A stretch of 64,000 nucleotides of DNA from CAVQMB01 sp963713445 (GCA_963713445.1 CAVQMB010000002.1:124001-188000); one strand, 5' to 3'; counted from the first letter of the stretch, positions 8,632-19,163 are shown. The notes: generated from the sequence alone by a model not told the origin. Made by a program: numbers and translations.

Positions 8632-9741
8632 ATGACACCTCCCTTGTTCTCGCCGCTGACTCTCGGTCCGCTGACGCTGGCTAACCGCATCGCGGTGTCG
8701 CCCATGTGCCAGTACAGTGCTGATGACGGCAGCGCGACCGACTGGCATCTGCAGCACCTCATGCAACTGGCGTTCTCCGGCGCCGCTCTGGTCATGGTCG
8801 AAGCGACGGCAGTCGAGCGGCGCGGACGCATCACTCACAACTGCCTGGGACTCTACTCGGACGCCAATGAGGCGGCTCTGGAACGGGTGCTGCAAGCGGC
8901 TCGGCGGGTCGCTCTGCCGAACACGGCTTTCGGCATTCAGCTGGCGCATGCCGGGCGCAAGGGGTCGGCGCAGCGGCCGTGGGACGGCGGTGGTGCGCTG
9001 GCTGAAACCGAGGATCCGTGGACCACGGTGGCGCCGTCGGCGATTCCGGTAGGCGACCGCTGGCATACGCCGGCGGCCTTGGACGACGCCGGTCTCGAGC
9101 GGGTCGAACAGGCCTTCGTCACGGCGGCGCAGCGGTCGGTGCGGCTCGGCTTCGAGCTGTTGGAAATACACTGCGCCCACGGTTATCTGCTGCACGAGTT
9201 TCTGTCGCCGCTCTCCAATCAGCGTCAGGACCGCTATGGCGGCAGTCTGGAAAACCGCCTCCGGTTACCCTTGCAGGTGGCCCGGGCCGTGCGTGCAGCG
9301 GTGCCCGAAGGTGTTGCGGTCGGTGCCCGCATCACAGGCACCGACTGGGTCGAGGGTGGCTTCACTGCAGAGGATGCGGTGGTGCTGGCGGCTGCGCTGA
9401 AACAGCTCGGTCTGGATTACGTCTGCGTATCCAGCGGCGGGCTGGTACCGGGTGCCCGGATTCCGGTGGAGCCCGGCTATCAAGTCCCGCTGGCGGCCAG
9501 AGTCCGGCGCGAGACGGGCATCACGACCCGCGCGGTAGGCATGATTGCAGGCCCACAACAGGCCAATGCCATCATCGCTGCGGGTGAGGCTGATCAGGTC
9601 GCCCTGGCGCGCGCCTTCCTGGATGATCCCCGCTGGGGCTGGCACGCTGCCGAAGCGCTCGGCATGGCGGCGAGCCAGCCGCCCCAGTATCAGCGTGCCG
9701 GGGCCCGGGTCTGGCCGGGGTGGCGTCTGGTAAAGAGCTGA
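8632..9741 (+). CDS. NADH:flavin oxidoreductase (Old Yellow Enzyme, YqjM/XenA-like)
   Basis: An FMN-dependent ene-reductase of 369 residues that would reduce activated C=C bonds or xenobiotics with NAD(P)H. The YqjM-type marker SPMCQYSA holds the FMN-proximal cysteine near residue 25. IQLAHAGRKGS and the active-site histidine region EIHCAHGYLLHEFLSPLSN are present, followed by RYGGSLENR for FMN phosphate binding. ATG 8632 has GGAG 7 bp upstream and gives the expected N-terminus (MTPPLFSPL). The gene is intact although its neighbours are damaged. The physiological substrate is unknown. Confidence 0.92.
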   Translation: MTPPLFSPLTLGPLTLANRIAVSPMCQYSADDGSATDWHLQHLMQLAFSGAALVMVEATAVERRGRITHNCLGLYSDANEAALERVLQAARRVALPNTAFGIQLAHAGRKGSAQRPWDGGGALAETEDPWTTVAPSAIPVGDRWHTPAALDDAGLERVEQAFVTAAQRSVRLGFELLEIHCAHGYLLHEFLSPLSNQRQDRYGGSLENRLRLPLQVARAVRAAVPEGVAVGARITGTDWVEGGFTAEDAVVLAAALKQLGLDYVCVSSGGLVPGARIPVEPGYQVPLAARVRRETGITTRAVGMIAGPQQANAIIAAGEADQVALARAFLDDPRWGWHAAEALGMAASQPPQYQRAGARVWPGWRLVKS

Positions 9742-9827
9742 TCACAACAGCCCCGGCGGGTGGCGATGGTGACGGGATGCCCGAATGGCATGCCGCGCCC
9801 GTTAGCCCGTGCAATATTTGATTGGAT

Positions 9828-9841
9828 TTGACCTTGGTCAA
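9828..9841 (+). promoter_or_regulatory. CRP/FNR-type perfect palindrome upstream of the HD-GYP gene
   Basis: TTGAC-CTTG-GTCAA, a perfect 5+4+5 palindrome, is centred about 75 bp upstream of TTG 9910. With the site at -41.5, transcription would start near 9876. It has the same half-sites as 7013-7026. Confidence 0.5.
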
Positions 9842-9909
9842 CGTCCATGTCACCGCAGTCCGGTTAAACTCATATCTTTGCGTTTACAGCGCGTTGGAGT
9901 GATCCAGCC

Positions 9910-12900
9910 TTGAGTGCCCGGATGCCACGGCGCTTTCTGTCCCTGCTCGTGCCGCTACTGGTCGTCGTGGTGGCGATTGTTGTTATCGTCATCGAGATTC
10001 AGAGTTTTGTAAGTTATGAGCGAACCTACATTAAAGGGCACAAGGATGATCTCAGCCTGTTGGCCTCGTCCGTGGCCTCGCGCATCGCGGCGTGGCGTAC
10101 GGAGCGGTTGGCCGATCTCAAAACGCTGACCAACGACCTGCTGCTGCGGCGTGAGCTCGTACGGTGGGTCGATCAGGCGCGGCCCCATACCGGGGAGGAC
10201 GAGGATCTGGCCCGGCTGCTGCGTGAGGTGCGCAACAACTACGGTTATCGGGATGCGCTGCTGTTCGGGCCCGGTGGTGAGCTGATCGCTCAGGCCGACG
10301 AGGTCCACAGCAGCGCCTACCTGCGGTTCGCGCGGCAGGTGCTGCCATCAGGCTTGACAAACGGGCCGACGATACTCGGCATGACCCGGCTCGCCGGTAC
10401 CCAGCAATTGCTTGTGCCCATGGTCGGGACCATAAGGCTCGATGCAAGCCGGCACGCGACCCTGGTGTTGCTGGTCGATCCGGGCCGTGATTTGTACCCT
10501 ATGCTGTCGGTTAAGTGTTGCGGCGAGACCAGTCTGGAAATGCTGCTGGTGGGCTGGCGGCAGGGCCATGTCGTATTCCTTAGTCCGTTGAAGTATTCGC
10601 GCGAGCCGCCGCTGCAACTGCGCATTGCCGGTAACCCGGGCTGGCTTCCGGCCGCCCATGCGCTGAGTGCTGACACGCCGGTACTGGAGGGGCGTGACTA
10701 TCGCGGGGTGAGCGTGTTCGCGGCAGTGCATCCGATTCCGGGCTCGCCCTGGGCTGTGGTGATCAAGCGCGATAAGGCGGAGGTGTTGCGACCCGTCGCA
10801 TCACAGCGCCGAGTCATGGCCGTAGGGTTAATCGGGCTGTTTCTGTTCACCTTCACCGTGCTCGGGTTGTGGTGGGCGTATCAGCGCCGCCGGATGCTAG
10901 TGCTGCAACAGCGGACGGAGCAGGAACGTAAGGCCATCGCCGAGCACCTGCACAACATCAGCCGCTATTCCAACGACGCCCAGTTGTTGCTCGATGCCAG
11001 ACTGCGGATCGTGGAGGCCAATCAGCGTGCAGAGGCGATGTACGGCTACGACAGGGATACTCTGATCGGGCTCGATGCCCAGCGTTTGCGTAGTGCGAAA
11101 ACCGCAGTGGGCCTGGCCAGTGATCTGGCGCGTTTTGGTGATGAGGGACAGGTCTACGAAACTGTTCACCAGGATCGTAACGGGCGTGAGTTCCCGGTCG
11201 AGATCAGCGCCCGTCGGCTTCTGATCGATGACGCTACGTTTTACCACGCCACCATACGCGATATCAGCGAACGCAAGCGTGCCGAAGCCGAGATTCTCCG
11301 GTTGAGCCGATTGTACCGGACGCTTTCGCGAGCCAATGAAGGCATAGTGCAGGCGCGTAGCGAGGACGACGTGTACCAGGCACTGTGCCGGGTGTCCTGG
11401 CAGGAAGGCGGTGGGCTGCTGGTGGCAGTGATGGTGCCGCAGCCGGAGACCGGGATTCTCCGGGTGGTGGCCGCGGCCGGGCGACACCGGGAGTACCTGC
11501 GGGGTTTGGAGGTGACCACTGCCGCCGGGGTGGCTGAAGGCCATGGTCCCAGCGGTGTGGCCATGCGTGAGAATCGGGTTTACATTGCCAACGACTTTGC
11601 CACCGATCCGGCCACCGGCCCATGGCGGGAGCGGGCGGCGTCTCACGGCATCAGGGCTAGTGGGGTATTCCCGCTGCGCCGCGGCGGGCAGTCCGGCGGC
11701 CGAACTGGTGTTTTATGCGGCTGAGTCGGGATTCTTCGACCAAGAGGTGGCTAGTCTGCTGACGGAGATCGCCGGCGACGCCTCGTTCGCGCTTGATAAG
11801 CTTGCTGCCGATGCGCAGCGTGATGCCGCTATGGTGGGCTCGAGGACGCGCTGAGCCAGCAACGGGCCATTCTCGACAACATCCCCGACGCCGCCTGGCT
11901 GAAAGACGCCGGCGGCCGTTACATTGCTGTAAACCGTACCTATGCGAATCTTCTGGACCTACACCGGACGCCATGATTGGCAAGTTCGATGCACAACTCT
12001 GGCCGGCGGATCTCGCGGCGTCGTTTGCGGCCGATGAGGCCGAGGTAAAGCGGCTACAGACCGTCTCGCGCAGAGATCAATCGCTTCTCTTGCCGGACGG
12101 TAGCGAGGTGATTGCCGATATTGTCGTCGCGCCGGTGTTCGATTCCGAGCGGCAGGTGACCGGACTGGTGGGTCTGGCACGGGATGTCACGACGAGAAAA
12201 CAGGCGGAACAGGCGCTGGCCGAGAGCGAGTCGCGGTTACGTTCGATCATCGAGCACAACAATGACGGCATGCTGGTGCTCGACCGCGCATCGCGGGTGC
12301 TGTTCGTCAATTCGGTCGCCGAGACATTGCTTGAGCGCTCCGAGCAGCAGTTGCTGGGAACGGTTTTCGGCTTGCCAGCGGGTGAATGCAGGCGAGACCA
12401 GCATCGAATTACCGGCCGCCAACGGGGGAGTAAGTTATATCGTGCTGCACTACAGCGATCTGCAATGGCAGGATCAGCTGGCCCAACTGGTCGTGTTGCA
12501 CGATGTGACCGAACGGCGCCGGCGCGAAATCGAACAGCGGGAACATGGCGAGCGTATGAACCGGGTTCTGTTCCAGATGATTCAGACAATCTCACTGACG
12601 CTGGAAAAACGCGACCCGTACACCGCAGGCCACCAGGAGCGGGTGGCCCAGCTTGCCGCCGGGATCGGACTCGCTCTGGGTTTGCCACAGGCCCAGGTGC
12701 AGGGGTTGTGGCTGGGAGGCCTGATCCACGATATCGGCAAGATCGCAGTACCCAGCGAGCTTCTCAATCGGCCCGGCCGGCTCGGCCCCATCGAAATGGC
12801 ACTGATCAGGGAGCATCCGCAGTCCGGCTACGATATCGTCAAGGCTGTCGACTCACCATGGCCGCTGGCGGCCATGGTGCTCGATCACCATGAGCGGCTG

Positions 12901-13260
12901 GACGGCTCGGGTTATCCTGCTGGCCTGAAGGGCACGGCGATTCCTTTGGAGGCCCGCATCATTGCGGTTGCCGATGTGGTTGAGGCGATCTCGGCGCATC
13001 GGCCTTACCGGCCGGCGCTGGGCATCGACAAGGCGCTCGAGGAAATCCGCCGTGGCCGCGGCCGATTGTACGATGCCGCGGCGGTGGATGCCTGCTTGAA
13101 GTTGTTTCGGCAGGGTGACTTTGTCTATCGTGGCGGCGTCATCATGCCGGTATCCGATGACTTCTTGCCAGCGTATTTTGGCATGCCATTTGGGACCCTG
13201 TCGGAGGAATCGACGGTTTCACAAGCCAACACTGAGGCATCGTTTGATGAGCCAACCTAA
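9910..13260 (+). pseudogene. Membrane sensor with PAS/GAF domains and HD-GYP output, four frameshifts
   Basis: The gene encodes, in order, a transmembrane segment (about residues 10-30), a periplasmic sensor region, a second membrane segment (about 300-322), a PAS domain, a GAF domain, two more PAS domains and a C-terminal HD-GYP c-di-GMP phosphodiesterase. The HD-GYP part keeps LIHDIGKIAVP and DHHERLDGSGYP. The reading frame must change near 11691, 11836, 11955 and 12380. Across each shift the protein resumes sensibly, for example AELVFYAAESGFF after 11691 and EDALSQQRAILDN after 11836. Each break fits a single-base indel. The start is TTG 9910 with GGAG 10 bp upstream; ATG 9922 is the alternative. 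As read, no intact enzyme can be made, although the HD-GYP part has an open frame of its own from about 12184. Confidence 0.85.
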
Positions 13261-14071
13261 GGGAGGGCCGAATCCTGCGGGCGTCCGCACGGCGGAGACT
13301 GGGGGTGCAGTACAGAAGTCAGCGACCGGGATCGCTGGCTTCGACGCCTTAAGCGACGGGGGCTTGCCCCAGGGGAGAAGCACGTTAGTGGCGGGGACCG
13401 CCGGTGCCGGCAAGACGGTTTTCGCGTTGCAGCTGCTGGCCGAGGGCGGCCTCAAAGCGGACGAAGCCGGTATCTTCGTCACCTTTGAGGAACCACCGGA
13501 GCGGGTGCGCGGTTACGGCATGGGCTTTGGGTGGGCGCCCGCGGCGCTGAACGCGGATCACATCTCTGGTACGGGAATCATCCGGAATCTGACCTCGGTA
13601 AACATCGATTTGCAGCCCCACGTCGTTGTCGGGCGGTTGAAGTTCATGTCACTGTATGCCGAAAGTGCCAGCCCGCAGGAGCATGCGTATGCCATTCTTA
13701 CGATTGTGAAATCACGCGGCACTGGTCATTCCCGCCAGGTGCGCGAGCTGATTCTCACGGATAACGGCGTGAGTCTGACGGATGTGTATTACCTGGAGGG
13801 TGAGCTACTGTTGGGCACGGCGCGGTGGGACCACGAACGGCGCGAGCGCGAGTCCAGGGCGGCCCGGCAGCGGGGGCTGGAATTCAGACGCCAGCAGCTA
13901 CGGCGGTTTGAGGACGAAACCAAGGCGCGTACCGAGGCCTTACAGCATGAGCTCGAGTTGCGTCGGGCGGAGCTGTTGTACCAGCAGGAGGCGGATGCTG
14001 AGCAACTGACCGATTGGGATAGTGGCGACGAGCAACGCACCCGGCGCCGAGGACGGGAGGCCAAAAACTGA
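13247..14071 (+). CDS. kaiC: KaiC-like ATPase with two internal deletions
   Basis: KaiC-type RecA-fold ATPases have two tandem domains (CI and CII) and about 500-570 residues; this one has 274. The N-terminus is a CI start with Walker A GTAGAGKT at residues 50-57 and the catalytic Glu pair EE at 81-82. Near residue 105, after FGWAPAALNADH, the sequence jumps to a CII segment (IIRNLTSVNIDL), so the end of CI and the CII Walker A are missing. Near residue 150 it jumps again to the terminal KSRGTGHSRQVREL and a charged coiled-coil tail. Both jumps keep the frame. ATG 13247 overlaps the end of the HD-GYP frame, and the stop overlaps kaiB by one base. Full ATPase or phosphorylation cycling looks unlikely. 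Confidence 0.8.
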   Translation: MSQPKGGPNPAGVRTAETGGAVQKSATGIAGFDALSDGGLPQGRSTLVAGTAGAGKTVFALQLLAEGGLKADEAGIFVTFEEPPERVRGYGMGFGWAPAALNADHISGTGIIRNLTSVNIDLQPHVVVGRLKFMSLYAESASPQEHAYAILTIVKSRGTGHSRQVRELILTDNGVSLTDVYYLEGELLLGTARWDHERRERESRAARQRGLEFRRQQLRRFEDETKARTEALQHELELRRAELLYQQEADAEQLTDWDSGDEQRTRRRGREAKN

Positions 14072-14361
14072 TGGCGAACCTGTTGTTCGAGCTCTACATA
14101 AGGCCCGGCGCCGCCGATTCCGATGCGGCTGTGCGGAATCTGCAGCGCCTGCGGCGTGAGGCGGGCGCGTCCGGCAGTGTCCGGGTGATTGACGTGACTA
14201 CGGATGGTGTTGCTGCCGTAGCCAACAATATTCTGCTCACGCCGACGCTGATTGTCCGGAGTGGTTCGAGAGAGCTACGGTTTATCGGCAATCTTACACG
14301 CCGCGATAGGCTACTGCAGATGCTCGACCCGGAACAGCGGTCGCCTGATGGGGGGTGGTGA
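14071..14361 (+). CDS. kaiB: KaiB-like protein
   Basis: A 96-residue thioredoxin-fold protein of the KaiB family, which binds KaiC in circadian and stress-related clock systems. Matching features are the first strand LLFELYIRPGAADS, the helix with AVRNLQRLRREA, VRVIDVTTDG and the cis-proline-type ILLTPTLIV. Its start overlaps the kaiC stop (TGATG), so the two are translationally coupled. No KaiA is present, as is usual outside cyanobacteria. It appears intact although its KaiC partner has lost most of its core. Confidence 0.85.
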   Translation: MANLLFELYIRPGAADSDAAVRNLQRLRREAGASGSVRVIDVTTDGVAAVANNILLTPTLIVRSGSRELRFIGNLTRRDRLLQMLDPEQRSPDGGW

Positions 14362-14529
14362 CGCTCAGGTAGGATCGAGGTGGAAGCGGTCGCGACGCGG
14401 GCGGCGCCGAGGTTGGGTTCACTATGTGACCGTGGAGGCCTTGCAGTTGCCGCGGTTCGGAGTCTGACATGCTAGGATTCCGGTGGTGAGTGGCTGATTC
14501 TGGAAGATGGAATTCGAATATCCAGACGA

Positions 14530-15615
14530 ATGACAACGAATTGGATGGATAACGACACTCAACTGAAGTCCCGGTTGCTGTTCCACGTTTCTGTGTTGTT
14601 TGCGCTGATGGGCCTGATCTACGGCGCAATCGGCGCGACGCACGGCGAGCTGGTGACTGGCCTGCCCGCAACCGCTTTCGGTCTCAGTGCCGGTGTGTTC
14701 GCGCTGGATTACCAGCGCCGCCATGATCTCACGGTTCTCAACAACGGCATCACCGCAGCCGTTGCCCTGTTGCTGCTGTACTTTCTGGGTGAAGGTGGCG
14801 TGGCCGGTACCGGGCCAGTATGGGCCGCTTTGTTTCCAGTGCTGAGTTTTTATCTTTACGGATTGCGGCGCGGTGTCGTGGTCAACGCCGTGTATCTGGC
14901 CGCTGCCGCCGTCATACTTTTGCTGCCGGTAAACACGCTCCTCATGGTGCCCTACGACACGGCCTTCAAACTCGGCGTCCTGGGAGCGATCGGCTGCAAC
15001 AGCGTATTGTCGTATTTTCTGCAGTATACCCGGGAATTGACCCTGCAGGACCGCGCCCTAGCCTTGCGGGCGCTGGAAGTGGCGGCGGCTACCGATCCGC
15101 TGACCGGGCTGGTCAATCGGCGACGGATGCTGGAGACGTTGAAGTATGCCTTCAACGATTACACCCGCCATAGGCAGCCGTTTTGCATCGCCATTGCCGA
15201 CATTGATCACTTCAAGCAGGTCAACGACACTTTTGGCCATCTCTGCGGCGACGCGGTGCTGGTCCAGCTGGCAACCTTGATGCGGGCCGATCTGCGCCAG
15301 GTTGATCACGTTGCCCGCTGGGGCGGGGAGGAGTTCATGATGCTGCTGCCACATACTACGCTGCAGGAAGCCGAAACGGTTCTGGAACGGCTGCGCCGCG
15401 GCGTCGATCATCACCTGTTCCGATTTCGGGCACAAGCGGTACGCATCACCCTCAGTATCGGTGTGGCGATGGTGGAGCCGGGAGTGGATCATGATCAGCT
15501 CGAAGGGATGGCGGATCAGAGTCTGTACGCTGCCAAGCAGCAGGGGCGCAACCGCGTCGTGGCAGCGACTCCTCAGCTGTTGCCGGTGGATGGCCCGCGG
15601 CCGCCGCAGGCCTAG
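14530..15615 (+). CDS. Membrane diguanylate cyclase (GGDEF)
   Basis: Makes c-di-GMP from two GTP. The N-terminal half (about residues 15-175) holds about six hydrophobic segments. A GGDEF domain follows, beginning ATDPLTGLVNRRRM, with IADIDHFKQVNDTFGH and the active-site GGEEF at residues 265-269. The inhibitory I-site RxxD is present as RQVD, five residues before GGEEF, so product feedback should work. The protein has 361 residues and no frameshift. It follows the kaiBC pair and the HD-GYP gene, forming a small c-di-GMP neighbourhood. The ribosome site at ATG 14530 is weak. Confidence 0.93.
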   Translation: MTTNWMDNDTQLKSRLLFHVSVLFALMGLIYGAIGATHGELVTGLPATAFGLSAGVFALDYQRRHDLTVLNNGITAAVALLLLYFLGEGGVAGTGPVWAALFPVLSFYLYGLRRGVVVNAVYLAAAAVILLLPVNTLLMVPYDTAFKLGVLGAIGCNSVLSYFLQYTRELTLQDRALALRALEVAAATDPLTGLVNRRRMLETLKYAFNDYTRHRQPFCIAIADIDHFKQVNDTFGHLCGDAVLVQLATLMRADLRQVDHVARWGGEEFMMLLPHTTLQEAETVLERLRRGVDHHLFRFRAQAVRITLSIGVAMVEPGVDHDQLEGMADQSLYAAKQQGRNRVVAATPQLLPVDGPRPPQA

Positions 15616-15666
15616 TGAAATTGCCGGCGTGGCCGGTTTTGTTCCGCTTGCCAGCACACGTTGCGG

Positions 15667-16749
15667 CTAAAGCACCAGGTCGGCTGCCGAATCGGCGTGC
15701 TCGAGCACATCGGCGCGGGTTATCCGCCCGGCACTGTAAAGTTCCGACAACGACTGTTCGAACGTCCTCATACCCAGCTCATGGTGTTTGGCCAGCGCCG
15801 CCTTGATGTCATCCAGTTGTCCCTGGAGAATAAGCTCGGCGATGTCGGGCGCGGTCAGCAGAATCTCCGTTGCCAGTACCGCGGTGCCGTCGGTTGAACG
15901 TAGCAGGCGCTGGGCGATGATGCCTTTGAGCGTAATAGCGACATCCATGCGCCGCTGGCGGTGCGATGGTTCCGGGAAAAAGTTGATAAACCGCTCGATC
16001 GCCTGTGTCACGTCGCGGGCATAGAGCGTCGTTAGACACAGGTGTCCGGTCTGAGCATAGGTCAGCGCGTACTGGGCGGTTTCGGTATCCCGCAGTTCAC
16101 TGAGCATGATCAGATCCGGCTGCTCCCGCATGGCATTGCGCAGTCCGGCGCCAATCGTCAGTGTATCGAGTCCAACCTCGCGCTGATCGACCAGTGCCTT
16201 GCGGTGGCGGAATAGGAACTCGATCGGGTCCTCGATGGTGAGGATATGGCCGCTGGCATTGCGGGCCCGGTAGTCGACCATGGCCGCTGCCGTGCTGGTT
16301 TTGCCCGCGCCGGTCGGGCCGACCACCAGCACTAGACCGTCCTTCAGCATAGCCAGGTCGGCGACTTGCGAAGGCAGACCCAGCTGGTCGAAATCGGGGA
16401 TGTTGGACTTCAGCAACCGTACCACCATCGCCACTTCACCGCGCTGCAGATAGACGTTGATGCGGTAGCGGCCGATGTCTTCCACCGACAGGGACAGATT
16501 GGCCTCTAGCGTCGCTTCGAACTGGCTGCGCTGGCGATCGTTCATGACGCTGTTGGCCAGCGCTCTGACATCACCGCTTTTGAAGGCCGGGATATCGACC
16601 GCGGTCGTCTTGTCACCGATTTTGATATAGGGCGGTGCCCCGACCGTCAGGAACAGATCGGAACCGCCCTGGTCCGCCATCAGCTTGAGCAGCTCAGGAA
16701 GATCGACCACCGCTTGTTCTCCACCATTGCCCAGAGCGGACTCTATCAT
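15667..16749 (-). CDS. pilU: PilT/PilU-family twitching motility ATPase
   Basis: A 361-residue retraction-type secretion ATPase of type IV pili, closer to PilU than PilT. The N-terminal domain begins LPELLKLMADQGGSDLFLTVG. Walker A is GPTGAGKT, with the Asp box TIEDPIEF. The Walker B region reads LIMLSELRDTET, where most homologues have a glycine before the acidic residue. The usual His box TGHLxLxTLHA is here TGHLCLTTLYARD, so the second histidine is tyrosine. These changes may lower ATP turnover, and PilU does depend on PilT for function. ATG 16749 was chosen because homology begins just after it. No other pilus gene is nearby. Confidence 0.85.
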   Translation of the reverse strand: MIESALGNGGEQAVVDLPELLKLMADQGGSDLFLTVGAPPYIKIGDKTTAVDIPAFKSGDVRALANSVMNDRQRSQFEATLEANLSLSVEDIGRYRINVYLQRGEVAMVVRLLKSNIPDFDQLGLPSQVADLAMLKDGLVLVVGPTGAGKTSTAAAMVDYRARNASGHILTIEDPIEFLFRHRKALVDQREVGLDTLTIGAGLRNAMREQPDLIMLSELRDTETAQYALTYAQTGHLCLTTLYARDVTQAIERFINFFPEPSHRQRRMDVAITLKGIIAQRLLRSTDGTAVLATEILLTAPDIAELILQGQLDDIKAALAKHHELGMRTFEQSLSELYSAGRITRADVLEHADSAADLVL

Positions 16750-17168
16750 ACCCGGTGTCGGTCTATTGGCGCATGGTCGCTGGTCTACCAAGCGTCTGCC
16801 GGAACTTCTGCCTGACAACATGACTCTTAGCTCCCGTAATTCGACCTGGTGCCTAGCTTTGACAGGCCTGATACACCCAAGATAATGCCAACAGTGGTCA
16901 TGATTGCAACAACCGTAACGATGCCCGTTTGTCACAATCGGGCTTCGCACTTCCGGTGGCGATGTCCGGCTGTAGCCAACCACCCGGGGTGAGTTGACTG
17001 CGAGTAGGCGTCTCATGGTGCTGGCGTCGGCATGATCAAGTCGGACGACACAGGGAGGCAAACCAGACGCCATGATCGATTGAAGGCCCGGCACCCGGAC
17101 AAAGTTGTGCCGCCATCGGCGCTGCAGTGCAGCTGTAATGCAGCCATCGAGCGATGGAGATAAGCGGT
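16750..17168. other. Divergent intergenic region between pilU and the sigma-54 activator
   Basis: The 419 bp between two divergent genes must hold both promoters. I see no convincing small gene, RNA or strong inverted repeat. Confidence 0.5.
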
Positions 17169-19163
17169 ATGCAAGAACGATGCGATGCCAGCCGTCATGT
17201 GCGGCTGATTGATGCGATCGTTTGCGGCCAGGGCCGGCCCGGCAATGTACAGCAGGTGGTGCGTCGCTCTTGGATGCGCTGCCTGTGGGATTACGCTCTG
17301 GACCCTATGCGTCCGAAGCAACCGCCCGTGGTGGAGCAAAGTGAGCTGCAGGCCCGCCGGGAGCGGCTAGGGGCGCTTTATTCGATTGCCCATGGCCAGA
17401 TGTTAGCCTTGGCCGCGCGCCTCGAGCGTGCCGATGTCGGCGTTGTATTGACCGATCGTGATGGCGTCATCGCTGGTTACGTTGGCCATGACGGGTTCGC
17501 CGAGGCGGCGCAGACGTTCGGTCTGCGGGAGGGGGCGGTATGGAGCGAGGCGGAGCAGGGCACCAATGGCATGGGAACCTGCCTCGCCGAGGGTCGGCCT
17601 ATGTTCATTGATCGTCATGACCATTTCCTGGCGCAGAATACTGGCCTGACCTGTGCAGCGGCACCCATTGTGGATGGCCGCGGGGATGTGGCGGCGGTGC
17701 TCGACATATCGGGCTGTCCCAGTGCGGGGCGGGCGAGCATACTGGCGCTCATCGACTGGACTGCCGAGAATATCGCCAACCGGGCACTGCTGTCGCGTAG
17801 CCGGGATCAATTCGCGCTGCGTTTTCACACTACGCCGGAGTCGGTCTGCACTCCGGACGAGGGTGTGATAGTGCTCGATGACGGCGGTAAGGTGGCTGGC
17901 GCCAACCGCCAGGCACTGAAACTGTTCGGCTGTACACACCATGCCGAGGTCTGTGACCGGCCCCTCGAACAGCTTTTCGATACCACGTTCCAACATCTTG
18001 CCAGCGCGATGCGGGGCATGGGTATGGCATGCATGCCGGTGCGCTCGCGTGATCAGCGTGAGTTCTCCCTCACCGTCCAGCGGCCAAGAGCAGACAGCAG
18101 GGCCGGATCGTCGGCGAGAGTCCTGTTTGGTTCTCCAGGCGAGCGCTTGGCCAACCGGCCTCGATCGGCTAAGGGCAATGTGTGTGACGATGACTCGCCC
18201 ACCGGGCCGCTCGATGCGATCGAGTTCGGTGATCCCGTCATGGCACGCAACGCCAGCGTGCTGCGTCGGGTGCTCGACAGTGATCTCCCCATCCTTTTGC
18301 TCGGCGAAACCGGCACCGGCAAGGGCCATCTGGCGAAGGCGATACATAAGGCTAGCCCGCGGGCCGGGCGGGATTTCGTCACCGTCAACTGTGCGGCCAT
18401 ACCCGAATCGCTGATCGAGAGTGAACTGTTCGGCTACCAGGCCGGTGCGTTCACCGGTGCCGCAAGCGGTGGGCGGGCGGGCCGCATCGTTCAGGCCGAC
18501 GGCGGCACGCTGTTTCTCGATGAGATCGGGGATATGCCCCTGCCGCTGCAGGTGCGCTTGCTGACTGTGATAGAAGACCAGGAGGTGGTGCCGCTGGGCG
18601 GTAGTCAGCCAGTCGCCGTTGACGTACGGATCATCAGCGCGACGCACCGTGATCTGGTGGCCTGTGTCCACAGCGGTCAGTTCCGTGACGATCTTTACTA
18701 TCGTATCAACGGAATTGCCCTCAACCTGCCGCCTCTGCGGCAGCGTGCCGATGCCCCCGAGTTGATCCGCCGACTGCTGGAGCATGAAGCGGGTGCGCAT
18801 TGTCATGTCGACGATGTGGTGATCGGGCGGCTGGCTTCGTTGCCGTGGCCCGGCAACCTGCGGCAGTTGCGCAACGTCTTGCGCGCCATGGTGGCATTGA
18901 GCGATGGTGGCTGCCTCACGGTCGACGACATTCCGCCTGATCCCATGGGTGGAGCCATCTCCCCACCACGGCTTGCAGGACCGGCCGCGGTGGAGTCCGG
19001 TGACTGCCAGCACGTGCTGGATCAGGCCGAGTGCGAAGCGCTGCGGCAGGTGATGGATCGATGCCATTGGGCCATGACTAAGGCGGCAAAGCAGTTGGGT
19101 ATCAGTCGCAAGACGTTGTACCGTAAGCTCCACAAGCACGGACTTAAACGCCCTACGGGATAA
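17169..19163 (+). CDS. Sigma-54-dependent transcriptional activator, AcoR-like
   Basis: A 664-residue enhancer-binding protein. A GAF-type sensor region (about residues 55-200, with EQGTNGMGTCLAEGRP typical of AcoR) is followed by a PAS-like region and an AAA+ domain with Walker A GETGTGKG (379-386) and the sigma-54 contact loop GAFTGA (426-431). The FIS-type HTH at the C-terminus ends in TKAAKQLGISRKTLYRKL. ATG 17169 is preferred over 17154 because GGAGATAA lies 8 bp upstream of it. AcoR relatives control alcohol or acetoin oxidation genes. The next gene is xoxF, with a plausible sigma-54 promoter in between, so control of the methanol dehydrogenase operon is likely but inferred. Confidence 0.92.
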   Translation: MQERCDASRHVRLIDAIVCGQGRPGNVQQVVRRSWMRCLWDYALDPMRPKQPPVVEQSELQARRERLGALYSIAHGQMLALAARLERADVGVVLTDRDGVIAGYVGHDGFAEAAQTFGLREGAVWSEAEQGTNGMGTCLAEGRPMFIDRHDHFLAQNTGLTCAAAPIVDGRGDVAAVLDISGCPSAGRASILALIDWTAENIANRALLSRSRDQFALRFHTTPESVCTPDEGVIVLDDGGKVAGANRQALKLFGCTHHAEVCDRPLEQLFDTTFQHLASAMRGMGMACMPVRSRDQREFSLTVQRPRADSRAGSSARVLFGSPGERLANRPRSAKGNVCDDDSPTGPLDAIEFGDPVMARNASVLRRVLDSDLPILLLGETGTGKGHLAKAIHKASPRAGRDFVTVNCAAIPESLIESELFGYQAGAFTGAASGGRAGRIVQADGGTLFLDEIGDMPLPLQVRLLTVIEDQEVVPLGGSQPVAVDVRIISATHRDLVACVHSGQFRDDLYYRINGIALNLPPLRQRADAPELIRRLLEHEAGAHCHVDDVVIGRLASLPWPGNLRQLRNVLRAMVALSDGGCLTVDDIPPDPMGGAISPPRLAGPAAVESGDCQHVLDQAECEALRQVMDRCHWAMTKAAKQLGISRKTLYRKLHKHGLKRPTG

